DNA from: Diplocloster modestus
GTDB lineage: Bacteria; Bacillota; Clostridia; Lachnospirales; Lachnospiraceae
DNA: 64,000 nt
Assembly (NCBI RefSeq): GCF_019042245.1
Contig: NZ_JAHQCX010000022.1
Span: forward strand, 24,321 to 88,320
Reading direction: 5' to 3'
The position numbers and the translations under genes were made by a program. The notes below the pieces were generated by a model that was given only the letters and a program-made list of their open reading frames with translations, was not told the DNA's origin and did no database searches. Below, piece after piece: positions 44,391 through 53,522 of this stretch (position 1 is the first letter of the stretch; every line of letters starts with the position of its first letter).

Positions 44391-44441
44391 AAATTTCATA
44401 CGGTGTTCCTGAACAAAGGGATGTGGCTTATGAAATTTTTT
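44391..44441 (+). terminator. Probable terminator of the glycyl radical operon
   Basis: AAATTTCATA (44391-44400) and TATGAAATTT (44429-44438) form a perfect 10-bp stem with a 28-nt loop, followed by more T residues. The long loop lowers confidence. Confidence 0.5.
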
Positions 44442-44807
44442 GTGCGTTATTTTTAAACGGACCTGTGCAATCCTGGACTTGTCCGTCTCCTGGATGTGAC
44501 CTTCCTCTGACATAGCCTCATATTCTGGCAGATTTTATTCATGTTGGACAATCATGCCCACTAGTAAAATATTCTTATTCTATGATTTCATCTTTCTGTG
44601 TAACTTTTTCTTTCGCCTCTTCCCATTAGCTGTGAATAAAATGGAAAAAATAAGAAAATATTCAGACATTAAAACCGAAAATCGTGTATAATAAAACACT
44701 GCCATGTGATTTCTGCGTGATTTCAATAGAAAATATATATAAGTTGACATAAGGGTTGGAAAAATGTGGAAATATGTTGAAAAATTGATATTTTACGCAT
44801 ATTTAGA
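44442..44807. other. AT-rich gap upstream of the dockerin gene
   Basis: This stretch contains no credible gene. It becomes strongly AT-rich after 44540 and holds a second TTGACA (near 44744) without a good -10 at the right distance. A regulated promoter region for the surface-protein pair is the likely content. Confidence 0.4.
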
Positions 44808-44837
44808 TTGACAATAGGTTACATAAATTCATATAAT
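44808..44837 (+). promoter_or_regulatory. Promoter of the dockerin/cohesin pair
   Basis: TTGACA (44808-44813), an 18-bp spacer and TATAAT (44832-44837), 46 bp before the GTG start codon. Confidence 0.8.
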
Positions 44838-44883
44838 GTAAAATGACAAAGCGTTGGATAATAAGGGCATGGAGAGTGATTTT

Positions 44884-46677
44884 GTGAGGACAGGCTGGAA
44901 AACCAGGATTAAAGGATTGGTTCTCAGTCTTGCTGTTTGTATCATCGTCGGGGGAGCATTTTATTTTTCGAATTTCTATACTTCTGCTGCCACCACCGGC
45001 GTAGTGTCAATGCAAAGCAGCAATACTTTGAACGTACGTTCCGGACCAGGAACTAATTATGAAAAGATCGGATCACTGAACAACGGACAGTCGGTCAATA
45101 TCCTGCAGGATATGGGAAACGGCTGGTATAAGATCGAATATGGTTCCGGGGAAGGGTATGTGATCGCCAGCAGTATATCACTGACCTCGGTAGATGACGG
45201 ATATAAACAGCAGCTGCTGGACGCAGGTTTCCCGGAGAGTTACTGCAACGCTCTCGCATCTTTACATAGCCAGTATCCAAACTGGCAGTTTGTACCTCAG
45301 CAGACCGGGATGGACTGGAATTCCGTGGTGGCTGCGCAATGCGCGATTGGAAAAAATAACGTGGAGAACAGCAGTATTTCCTCATGGAAGTCCATCGAAC
45401 CAGGTGCCTATGATCTGTCCGGCGGACAGTGGGTGGGCCAGGACGGCGCCAGATGGGTAGCGGCATCCGACGGAATCATCCGCTATTATATGGATCCCAG
45501 GAATTTCCTGGATTCCAAATACATATTCCTGTTCCTGCTCCAGTCTTTTAATGAGGGCGCGCAGAACACGGATGGCGTAAATAGGATTATTTCCGGTACC
45601 TTTATGGCGAATGGGTTTTCCGAAAACAACCAGAATTATAGTTATGCGGATGTGCTGATGGAAGCCGGAAGACAGTCGGGAGTCAGCCCTTATGCGCTGG
45701 CCTCCGCGATTCTGACGGAGCAGGGCAATGGAACTTCCCAGCTGATCTCCGGAAGTTATCCGGGATATGAAGGGCTGTATAACTATCTGAATATAGGTGC
45801 CTACGATGATGGGACCAGGGACGCTGTGCAAAGAGGGCTGTGGTACGCCAGAGGATTTGACAATGGCGATACCTCTTATAACCGGCCCTGGAACAGCCGT
45901 TATAAATCCATCATCGGCGGAGCGCAGTTCTATGGCTCCCAGTATGTAGCCAGGGGACAGGATACCACGTATCTGAAGAAGTTCAATGTTCAGGGGTCAA
46001 GCCCTCACACACATCAGTATATGACCAGTATCTACGGTGCGGCAAATGAAAGCGGGAAACTTTCAAGCGCCTATGACCAGCTGAAAGATATGGCGCTGGT
46101 ATTCAAAATACCGGTATATTCCAACATGCCGAACACAGTGTGCGCCAAACCTGCCGGAGACGGTAATCCGGTCAATCTGCTGAGCAATATCGAAGTCAGC
46201 GGCTACGGCTTATCACCTTCCTTTAACATCTACACGACACAATATTCGCTGGTCGTGGATGATCCGGTAGCGGCGGTTAACATAAGCGCAAGTGTCTATG
46301 ATGCGTCGGCGCGGATCCTAAGCGGAACCGGCAGCGTAGCCCTGAAGGAGGGCATGAATACGGTGCAGATCGTGGTGCAGGCTCAGAACGGTACGACAAG
46401 AACCTATACGCTGAACATAGCTAAGAGCGGCGGCGGCACAGATGAAAATCCGGGCGGAGAGAATCCTCCGGCGGGCAATGTAACCAAAGGGGACGTGAAT
46501 CAAGACGGTTCCATCGATGTGCTGGATCTGGTAAGAGTACAGAAGGCGATTATCGGATTGACCACTTTGAACTCCGACCAGTTCGCGGCAGCGGATGTGA
46601 ATGGGGACGGAACGGTGGATATCATCGATCTGATTCGGATTCAGAAGCATATATTGGGAATTCAGTTATTGTCGTAG
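44884..46677 (+). CDS. Dockerin-bearing SH3/glucosaminidase cell-wall enzyme
   Basis: This 597-residue secreted protein has, in order: a signal-anchor helix (about 14-32), a bacterial SH3 domain (40-100, LNVRSGPGTNYEKIGSL), a GH73-like glucosaminidase region (about 230-360, with SPYALASAILTEQGNG as the likely catalytic glutamate segment), a cadherin-like beta-sandwich (about 430-515), and a type I dockerin (535-597). The dockerin has two Ca2+-binding loops, GDVNQDGSIDVLDLV and ADVNGDGTVDIIDLI. It should cut peptidoglycan glycans and dock to a cohesin. The start is GTG at 44884, 7 nt after GGAGAG; earlier TTG or ATG codons lack ribosome sites. The cohesin protein gene follows after 19 bp. Confidence 0.87.
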   Translation: MRTGWKTRIKGLVLSLAVCIIVGGAFYFSNFYTSAATTGVVSMQSSNTLNVRSGPGTNYEKIGSLNNGQSVNILQDMGNGWYKIEYGSGEGYVIASSISLTSVDDGYKQQLLDAGFPESYCNALASLHSQYPNWQFVPQQTGMDWNSVVAAQCAIGKNNVENSSISSWKSIEPGAYDLSGGQWVGQDGARWVAASDGIIRYYMDPRNFLDSKYIFLFLLQSFNEGAQNTDGVNRIISGTFMANGFSENNQNYSYADVLMEAGRQSGVSPYALASAILTEQGNGTSQLISGSYPGYEGLYNYLNIGAYDDGTRDAVQRGLWYARGFDNGDTSYNRPWNSRYKSIIGGAQFYGSQYVARGQDTTYLKKFNVQGSSPHTHQYMTSIYGAANESGKLSSAYDQLKDMALVFKIPVYSNMPNTVCAKPAGDGNPVNLLSNIEVSGYGLSPSFNIYTTQYSLVVDDPVAAVNISASVYDASARILSGTGSVALKEGMNTVQIVVQAQNGTTRTYTLNIAKSGGGTDENPGGENPPAGNVTKGDVNQDGSIDVLDLVRVQKAIIGLTTLNSDQFAAADVNGDGTVDIIDLIRIQKHILGIQLLS

Positions 46678-46696
46678 GACAGGAGAGGAGAATACT

Positions 46697-48961
46697 ATGA
46701 AAAAATTATATCAGGTACTGGCGGTCGCCATGGTCTGCTGTCTGGTGATCCCCTGGTTTCCTTCCAGGGTACTGGCAGCCAGCGGAAACCTGCAGGTTTC
46801 CGGCGGGAGCTGTAATGTGGGCCAGACTGTGAGTGTCAGTGTAAAAGCAAACGCTGCCGACGGAGATATCGCGGCAATGGATGTGACGCTGTCCTATGAC
46901 GCTTCGCTGTTAGAGTACCAGAGTTCCAGCGTGAATGCTTCCGGAGGTTCCGGAAGTGTACATCTGGTGGCTCAGAACAGTGCGCCTGGACAGACATCGC
47001 TGGGGGCTACCGTCACCTTCAAGGCGATCGCGCCCGGGAATGCTGCGGTGAATGTATCGAATTACAAAGTGGCGAACTTTAATGAAGAAGTGCTGGATAT
47101 CGGGCAGCCCGGCGGCGCTTCCGTATCCGTCACATCTCCTGGCGGAGGAGATAACGGAGGCGGAGGCGGCGGAAACGGCGGAGGAGATAATGGAGCCGGC
47201 GGTGACGGCGGCGGATCAGAGAAGAAATCCGCGAACAACCAGCTGTCATCCCTGAAAATATCTCCGGGAACGCTTTCCCCATCCTTTACAGGATCCAGGA
47301 CCAAGTATACAGCCACGGTACCCAAGGGAACGACGAAGGTCGCGGTCAGTGCCAATCCGATGGAAAAAGAGGCGGAAGTGGTATCGATTGACGGTACCGA
47401 GCTGAGTAATGGGAAGACCACGATTAAGATCATCGTGCGCGCGCCCAATGGAAACGAGGCTACCTACAGCATCGCGGTAACCGAGGAGGCGAAGAGCCAG
47501 GAGACACCGACGCCGACTCCGAAACCGGATGAGGAACAGCCGGAGGAAGACGATACACTGGAAGCGGCGGTTGGTTCTGAGATCCGTCTGGTATCCGAAA
47601 AGTTTACAGAGAAGGAGATTCCGCAGGGATTCGAACCCCACACGTCCAGTTACAAGCAAAAAGAGATAAAAAGCGCTAAGATGACCAATTCCGATATGGA
47701 ATTGATGTATCTGGTGGATGAGAATAAGGAAAACGGCAGATTTTATATCTATAACGCTCAAGCCGAGACTTTTTCCAACTTTATTCAGATACAGATCGGA
47801 CTTTCACCGGAAGAGGGCGGTTTCCTGATTCCGATCCCGGTGCCGGATCCCTCACAGGTTCCCCAGGGATATGAGCAGATCCAGGTGGAGCTGGATGGAA
47901 TCGCAGTGGAAGGTTACCAGGTGACCCAGCAGACAGAGGTACCCCAGGATGGTGCGGGAGAAGGAGAACCTGTTCCGACGGACCAGCCTGCCGATGACGC
48001 TAATGCAGGCGGTGAGGAAAGCGGGAATCAGGGTGAGGGCAGCGGAGAAGCCTCCGCTGACGGTGTGCTGAACCGATTGACAGCCATGTTCGGCACGATG
48101 ACCGTGTATGCCAGCGAGGCCCAGGACCCGGAAATTCCCGAAGGCGGAGAGAACAGTGAGGAACCGGAGAATCCGGAAAATGCAGCTGCGCCGGCTTCCG
48201 ATACCGGTAATTCTTATCAGCTGATTTATGCGATGGACAATAATGGCCTGGAGGACTGGTATTCCTTTGACCCTGTCCAGCAGACGTTCCAAAAATATGT
48301 TCCCATGGCGGCATCCGATACGGAACCGAATGACGATACCGCATCGGAATTGGCGGCGCTTCAAAAACAGATGGGCGTAAACAAGGATGAAGCCGACGCG
48401 AAATTGGCGGCAAGGTTTAAAGTCATCTGTGCGCTGATCGTCCTGTCGGTTCTTCTGCTCTTCGTAGTGATCAACCTGATTCTGAAGGTGAACCGGCTGA
48501 AACGCGGGGATGATTGGGAAGACGATGATGACTTCGACGGCAGAGAGTATGACAAAACCGATCCGGATGACGACAACTGGCTGGAACAGCTCCCGATGTC
48601 GGAAAAAATACTGAAGAAAACCCAGGAAGGTCTGAGAGATAACCAGACTCCTAAATTAGTGAAGCCGGATCTCAGAGAGCTTACGCCTCCCTCATATGAA
48701 GAAACCGAATCCGAACCGGCTCCGGATACTTCCGGCGCAGGACAGTCCGGAGGCCGAAGGACCACCCAGGCTTCTGAAGCTTCCCATCCGACCCGGGCAT
48801 CACGCAGTTCATCCAAACCGTCGAAAAAGGAGCCTGTCGTAATGGACGATGAGGCACAGATTATGGATGCGGTTGAAAAACTGATGAATGAGAGCAAAGA
48901 TGATCTGGACGACCTGGATATCGATTTGGACGTACTGGATCTGGATGATGATGATTTTTAA
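46697..48961 (+). CDS. Membrane-anchored cohesin protein
   Basis: This 754-residue protein has a signal peptide (1-28), a cohesin domain (about 31-146, with GQTVSVSVKANAADGDIAAMDVTL-type start and LEYQSSSVN), a glycine-rich linker (149-173), a cadherin-like sandwich (about 180-263), a PTPTPKP linker, a further unrecognised domain (290-410), an acidic Pro/Glu-rich stretch, one membrane helix (about 576-597) and a ~155-residue acidic cytoplasmic tail ending in repeated DLD. The outer cohesin could hold the dockerin of the preceding enzyme, and the tail could contact cytoplasmic partners. AGGAGAGG precedes the ATG. Confidence 0.85.
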   Translation: MKKLYQVLAVAMVCCLVIPWFPSRVLAASGNLQVSGGSCNVGQTVSVSVKANAADGDIAAMDVTLSYDASLLEYQSSSVNASGGSGSVHLVAQNSAPGQTSLGATVTFKAIAPGNAAVNVSNYKVANFNEEVLDIGQPGGASVSVTSPGGGDNGGGGGGNGGGDNGAGGDGGGSEKKSANNQLSSLKISPGTLSPSFTGSRTKYTATVPKGTTKVAVSANPMEKEAEVVSIDGTELSNGKTTIKIIVRAPNGNEATYSIAVTEEAKSQETPTPTPKPDEEQPEEDDTLEAAVGSEIRLVSEKFTEKEIPQGFEPHTSSYKQKEIKSAKMTNSDMELMYLVDENKENGRFYIYNAQAETFSNFIQIQIGLSPEEGGFLIPIPVPDPSQVPQGYEQIQVELDGIAVEGYQVTQQTEVPQDGAGEGEPVPTDQPADDANAGGEESGNQGEGSGEASADGVLNRLTAMFGTMTVYASEAQDPEIPEGGENSEEPENPENAAAPASDTGNSYQLIYAMDNNGLEDWYSFDPVQQTFQKYVPMAASDTEPNDDTASELAALQKQMGVNKDEADAKLAARFKVICALIVLSVLLLFVVINLILKVNRLKRGDDWEDDDDFDGREYDKTDPDDDNWLEQLPMSEKILKKTQEGLRDNQTPKLVKPDLRELTPPSYEETESEPAPDTSGAGQSGGRRTTQASEASHPTRASRSSSKPSKKEPVVMDDEAQIMDAVEKLMNESKDDLDDLDIDLDVLDLDDDDF

Positions 48962-49133
48962 AAATATAAGATTACGTTTTGAATAAACGCAATAGAAAAA
49001 AGACTGCTGCAACTTTAAATTTTCAGGCTGAATGAGCTGAATGGACAAGGTGCGGCGGCATGAGTTTATATCCGATCAGCGAAGCACTTCCATTGACTAA
49101 TACAAATTATTCTTTTAGTAGAAAAGTAATCCT

Positions 49134-49183
49134 TTGACAAAAAGAAAAGATGTAGTATCATCTATATTAGATGATACTACATC
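49134..49183 (+). promoter_or_regulatory. Promoter with MarR-type operator
   Basis: TTGACA (49134-49139), a 16-bp spacer and TATCAT (49156-49161). A perfect 16-bp inverted repeat (49149-49164 and 49168-49183, 3-bp centre) covers the -10 and start site. It is the natural binding site for the MarR protein encoded 22 bp downstream. Confidence 0.88.
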
Positions 49184-49205
49184 TTTTTTAGAAGGAGGGC
49201 GTGAT

Positions 49206-49679
49206 ATGGACTCATCAAAACGACAAATCACAAAAATAGCCCGTGAGGTTTCTAAGCTTACACTTAAGGTTATGAGAGAAGAAGGAATAGGAACAGCCGA
49301 GTTTGATTTTATTCATTTAATACGGCACAATCCGGGCATTACACAAGCTGAAATAAGAGAAAAATTAAAAATTGACAAAGGTGCCGCTGCACGCAGAGCT
49401 GCCAGTTTAGAAGCAAAAGGGCTGCTTATTCGTGAGAAGAATCCAGATGACGGAAGAAGTCAATTTTTATATGCAACTGCGAAAGCAGAAAAGCTGAGAA
49501 ATTCAAAAGCAAGTATCGAAGCAGTCTTTTACGAATGGCTCTTAGATGAACTACCCGAAGATGAAAAAACACACTTCTGCCAGGTTTTAAACAAACTGTA
49601 TGATCGCTCGAAACTTGAAAGCAGAACTGGTTTTCCAAATGTTGCTTCAAAAATACAAGATAGGGGCGAGTATGAATGA
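49206..49679 (+). CDS. MarR-family transcriptional regulator
   Basis: This 157-residue winged-helix protein has the MarR layout: recognition helix region IRHNPGITQAEIREKLKIDKGAAARRAASLEAKGLL and wing REKNPDDGRSQFLYATAKA. It most likely represses its own operon through the palindrome overlapping the promoter. The ATG at 49206 follows GGAGGGCG. Its stop overlaps the first ABC gene (ATGA). It is AT-richer than the genes to the left and begins a stretch of probably foreign DNA. Confidence 0.92.
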   Translation: MDSSKRQITKIAREVSKLTLKVMREEGIGTAEFDFIHLIRHNPGITQAEIREKLKIDKGAAARRAASLEAKGLLIREKNPDDGRSQFLYATAKAEKLRNSKASIEAVFYEWLLDELPEDEKTHFCQVLNKLYDRSKLESRTGFPNVASKIQDRGEYE

Positions 49680-51457
49680 AACAAAAAAATATGGTTAAAC
49701 AGCCTGACAAGCTTTCATCCTATTTCAAAGCCGAATGGAGCATACTTTTTGCCGTAACAATAACGGGTGTTATATATAACATAGGACTACTTGCAGAACC
49801 TTGGTTTGAGGGTAAATTTGCGCAATGTTTATTTGAGATTTTCAGTAAAACAAAGAACTTTTCCGATATGTTAAAATTGGTTTTTGCTTATGTTGCAGCA
49901 ATCGCTGTTGTTCAGCTTGCCCGCTATATGAAACGCTTTTATGTGAGGCGCTTTGGGAATCATATCAACCGTAATATGAAGCAGATTCTATATGGAACGC
50001 TGATACACCATTCAAAAGCAGAACTTGAAAGTGAAAACATAGGTAATATCATAACGAAAGCCATCTCTGATGTTGACGCCTGTGCAGAGGGTATGCGAAA
50101 GTTTACAACCGAGGTTTTTGACACGGGAGTTGCTCTGGCCGGATATGCTGTTCTCCTTTTTACATACGATTGGCGGTTAACCTTAATCAGCTTGATTTTT
50201 CCGCCGATTTCCTATTATATTGCTGAAAAGCTAAAGGTCATCGTGCAACGAAGCGGAGCCGCTGCTCAGGAAAGTCGTGGGCGACTGAATGCCGCAACCC
50301 TTGACCGTGTATCAAACGCTTCAACCTATCGTGTGTTTGGATGTGAAATGCAGAGAAACAATGCATACGAGGATCACTTAACTGATTACGAAAAGTCTGC
50401 TGTGAAAGCAAATATCTGGATAGCCGCCATGCCGCCCGTTTATCAAATTATTTCAATGGTCAGTATGTTATTCATTATCTATTTCGGAAGCAGAAACGTG
50501 CTGGGAAACGGATGGACAAGCTGGAATATTGCTGCATTTACAACCTTTATCTCCTGCTTTACGAAATTAGCGGTAAAATCCTCGAAGGCGGCAAAGCTGT
50601 TCAATGCCGTTCAGAAAGCAGAGGTATCCTGGAAACGAATCAAACCTCTGATGAAACTGGTGCCTGACGAAACTGCGGAGAACAAAATCTCTCCAAATAC
50701 ATTGGAAGTTCAAAACCTGGGTGTATCCTATTCTGAAAATGCACAAATATTCAGCGGCCTTTCTTTTACTGCAAAGCCCGGAGAAATCATCGGCGTTACA
50801 GGAGCAGTTGCCTGCGGCAAGACAACGCTCGGTCAGGCATTTCTGTGTGAACATCCGTATCAGGGCAGTATTCGTTTTGGGAATAATGAGATCTCAGAGC
50901 TTTCCGAGGTGCAGCGAAGTGAAACGGTCGGTTACCTTGGCCACGACCCTGAATTACTAAGTGATACGGTTCAAAATAATATACTTTTAGGCAAGAATAA
51001 AGATGTGCAGCCATTATTGAAAGCAGTCTGCATAGACAAAGAAATTTCTAAAATGCCTGATGGCATAAATACTGTTATCGGCAGCGGCGGAATCCGCCTT
51101 TCCGGCGGTCAGCAGGCTCGTATCGGATTGGCACGGACGTTGGCGCATCCAAGACCGCTGCTGATATTGGACGACCCATTTTCTGCTTTAGATAAACATA
51201 CAGAAATGGAAGTCTTTCAGCATTTGCGGGAATTGACAAAAGACAACATTGTGATTCTGATTTCACACCGTCTTTATCTTTTTCCGCAGTTAGATAAAAT
51301 CATTTGGATGGAAAACGGAAAGACAGCCGTCGGAACACACAGCAGGCTCATGGACCGATGTAGCGTATATGCCAGCCTCTATAACCTTCAGGAAGGAGGA
51401 AACGATTTTGAAAATGAAAAAATCGGGACTAATACAAGTTATTCGGAATGTGTTTAA
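49676..51457 (+). CDS. ABC exporter half with degenerate catalytic site
   Basis: This 593-residue half-transporter has six membrane helices followed by a nucleotide-binding domain. Walker A is GAVACGKTT (K382), the signature RLSGGQQ is intact, and Walker B is LLILDD (D499-D500), where D500 replaces the catalytic glutamate. It should form a heterodimer with the next gene, whose glutamate is intact but whose signature is altered. Together they give one working and one degenerate ATP site, as in BmrCD, LmrCD and TM287/288. The MarR regulator upstream suggests export of drugs or toxic compounds. Confidence 0.92.
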   Translation: MKQKNMVKQPDKLSSYFKAEWSILFAVTITGVIYNIGLLAEPWFEGKFAQCLFEIFSKTKNFSDMLKLVFAYVAAIAVVQLARYMKRFYVRRFGNHINRNMKQILYGTLIHHSKAELESENIGNIITKAISDVDACAEGMRKFTTEVFDTGVALAGYAVLLFTYDWRLTLISLIFPPISYYIAEKLKVIVQRSGAAAQESRGRLNAATLDRVSNASTYRVFGCEMQRNNAYEDHLTDYEKSAVKANIWIAAMPPVYQIISMVSMLFIIYFGSRNVLGNGWTSWNIAAFTTFISCFTKLAVKSSKAAKLFNAVQKAEVSWKRIKPLMKLVPDETAENKISPNTLEVQNLGVSYSENAQIFSGLSFTAKPGEIIGVTGAVACGKTTLGQAFLCEHPYQGSIRFGNNEISELSEVQRSETVGYLGHDPELLSDTVQNNILLGKNKDVQPLLKAVCIDKEISKMPDGINTVIGSGGIRLSGGQQARIGLARTLAHPRPLLILDDPFSALDKHTEMEVFQHLRELTKDNIVILISHRLYLFPQLDKIIWMENGKTAVGTHSRLMDRCSVYASLYNLQEGGNDFENEKIGTNTSYSECV

Positions 51458-53060
51458 ACTTAACAAGCTCCTGTCATTTGGAATTGTAATGACTGTTATC
51501 GGAGCCGTTATCAGCGCTCTTTTACCTCCGCTGGTTCTGGAACGGATCGTCAACCTGTTGATCTCCGGTAACAATGTTGCATTTCCATTGGTAATTTCAT
51601 ATTTTGCATTGCTGGCTTTAACAAGTATTTTTGATTCTTCAAGAGAAAGTCTGCTGGTTGTTTTCGGGCAGAAGATAACCCACGGGCTGCGAAGCAAGCT
51701 TTGCGAAAAGCTCTCCAACCTTCCGGCAGATACTTTTGTTAAGCAGGAGCCGGGTACCATAGTTTCACGATTTGTAAATGATGTGGATACCGTAGAGTCA
51801 TTATTCACATCCGGTATCATCAGTATGTTTGCCGATGCCTGTAAAGTAATCAGTATTTTTGCCATTCTTTTCGTAAAAAACAAAGGTCTGGCATTTGTTT
51901 TATTATTGCTTACGCCGTTGGTATTTATATTTACCCGTGTGGTACAAAAGAGAATGCTTGCAGCTCAAATTGCAAATCGGATAGCGGTAGGCAAGGTAAC
52001 AAACCACGTTCCTGAAACAATGAAATGTATCCGCACGATTCATTCGCTCCGTAAAGAAAAATATATGCGAGAGGTTTATGACAGGCATATACAGGACTGT
52101 TATAATGCGGTAGAAAAAACCAATTTTTATGATGCAGTCTATTCGCCGATAATTTTAATTGTTAATGCTTTCGTTGTTGCGGTAATTATGCTTCTTTCGG
52201 CATCCGGAGTTCCGGGGATTCAAACATTTTTCGGTATGTCGGTAGGTACGGCAGTTGCAGTTATCAATTATATCAGCTCTGTCTTTGCACCGCTTGAAAG
52301 CATAGGAATGGAAATTCAAACTATACAGTCTGCTGTAGCAGGCGTAGAGCGTATTGATGAATTCTTATCCTTGGAGGAGCGTTTTGAAACAGATACAAAT
52401 ATAGACTTGAATACACTAATGGAAAGTAATCGTGCCTGCGTGGAACTGCAGAACGTCACATTCGGATATGAACCCAATTCCACCATATTAAGCAATTTAA
52501 GCTTCGCGATTAACACAGGAGAACAAATCACCTTATCCGGCAGAACGGGAGCGGGAAAAAGCACGATATTTAAATTGCTTTTGGGTCAATATAAAGTAAA
52601 TTCCGGTAAAGTCCTCTTATACGGTCAGGACGCTTCCAGGCTGCCTGATAATATAAAGCGAAAATTTTTCGGATATGTAGAACAGCATTTTAGAATGATT
52701 CCCGGTACTGTTTTGGAGCAGATTACCTTATATGATAAATCAATCAGCCGGGAAATGGCAGAAAAAGCTGCAAGTACAGTCGGGCTGCACAGTACAATCA
52801 GCAAATTGGAGCAGGGATATGACACGCCGTGCACTTCCGCCCTTTTTTCTCAAGGGCAGTGGCAGCTCCTATCCATTGCGCGTGCAATTGCTTCAGAACC
52901 TAAACTGCTGTTGTTGGATGAGATAACCGCCAATTTAGATGCCGATACAGAACAGACCGTACTGCAGGCCCTGAAAAGAGCTTCGGAAAATCGCACGGTA
53001 ATCTCCATTTCGCACAGACTTTATCAGCATATGGGTGGAAGAGAGATTTCTTTATCTTGA
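51408..53060 (+). CDS. ABC exporter half with catalytic glutamate
   Basis: This ~550-residue half-transporter pairs with the preceding protein. Six membrane helices precede a nucleotide-binding domain with Walker A GRTGAGKST, a degenerate signature LFSQGQW in place of LSGGQ, and Walker B LLLLDE with catalytic E505. It starts with TTG at 51408, 7 nt after AGGAGG, or with ATG at 51414. The gene overlaps the previous one by 50 bp. The C-terminus ends soon after the switch histidine (ISHRLYQHMGGREISLS), slightly short but functional-looking. Confidence 0.9.
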   Translation: MKMKKSGLIQVIRNVFKLNKLLSFGIVMTVIGAVISALLPPLVLERIVNLLISGNNVAFPLVISYFALLALTSIFDSSRESLLVVFGQKITHGLRSKLCEKLSNLPADTFVKQEPGTIVSRFVNDVDTVESLFTSGIISMFADACKVISIFAILFVKNKGLAFVLLLLTPLVFIFTRVVQKRMLAAQIANRIAVGKVTNHVPETMKCIRTIHSLRKEKYMREVYDRHIQDCYNAVEKTNFYDAVYSPIILIVNAFVVAVIMLLSASGVPGIQTFFGMSVGTAVAVINYISSVFAPLESIGMEIQTIQSAVAGVERIDEFLSLEERFETDTNIDLNTLMESNRACVELQNVTFGYEPNSTILSNLSFAINTGEQITLSGRTGAGKSTIFKLLLGQYKVNSGKVLLYGQDASRLPDNIKRKFFGYVEQHFRMIPGTVLEQITLYDKSISREMAEKAASTVGLHSTISKLEQGYDTPCTSALFSQGQWQLLSIARAIASEPKLLLLDEITANLDADTEQTVLQALKRASENRTVISISHRLYQHMGGREISLS

Positions 53061-53068
53061 AAATAGAA

Positions 53069-53097
53069 CAGGCCGGCATTTTTGATATGCCGACCTG
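53069..53097 (+). terminator. Stem-loop after the ABC exporter
   Basis: CAGGCCGGCAT (53069-53079) pairs with ATGCCGACCTG (53087-53097) with one mismatch. The T-rich stretch after it is weak. Confidence 0.55.
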
Positions 53098-53110
53098 CTA
53101 TTGCTTAACT

Positions 53111-53440
53111 TGCTGGATCCGCCTCTATCTCCAAATCAATATATATTTTGCTGCCGAACATACGACTGCGAAGACATCGACACGCACTACTTCCTCCTGT
53201 GCGGCAACATAATCCCTAAGCTTTTTCTCATATTCCTCGCCGCATGAGGTGTCCATCATATTAGCCAGAGCACCTTTCAGAATATCGTAAGATACCTTTA
53301 AAATGAATATACTATAAAAATCACAACACTTGCGACACTATCCAGAACAGGGAAGCCAAGCATAGCACCTGCAATACCTATAAGTGAACCGATAGATGAA
53401 AACGCACATCTGAAAATACGGAAGATGCAGAATTCCTTAC
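53111..53440 (-). pseudogene. Decayed CDF cation efflux transporter, C-terminal part
   Basis: Read on the minus strand this stretch gives consecutive pieces of a cation diffusion facilitator in three frames: SSIGSLIGIAGAMLGFPVLD, then LKVSYDILKGALANMMDTSCG and LRDYVAAQEEVVRVDV, then SRMFGSKIYIDLEIEAD. Frameshifts are near 53300 and 53175, and the N-terminal half is missing. The family exports Zn2+, Mn2+ or Fe2+. It is in the same orientation as the P-type ATPase just upstream of it on that strand, so the pair was perhaps a metal-transport unit that is now half lost. Confidence 0.8.
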
Positions 53441-53522
53441 TTCATCGGTACTTTCACACAACGGGGAATCATTTCCCTACAAAGGAGAACAGATTCCATT
53501 GTATCTTAGATGAATCCATTTT

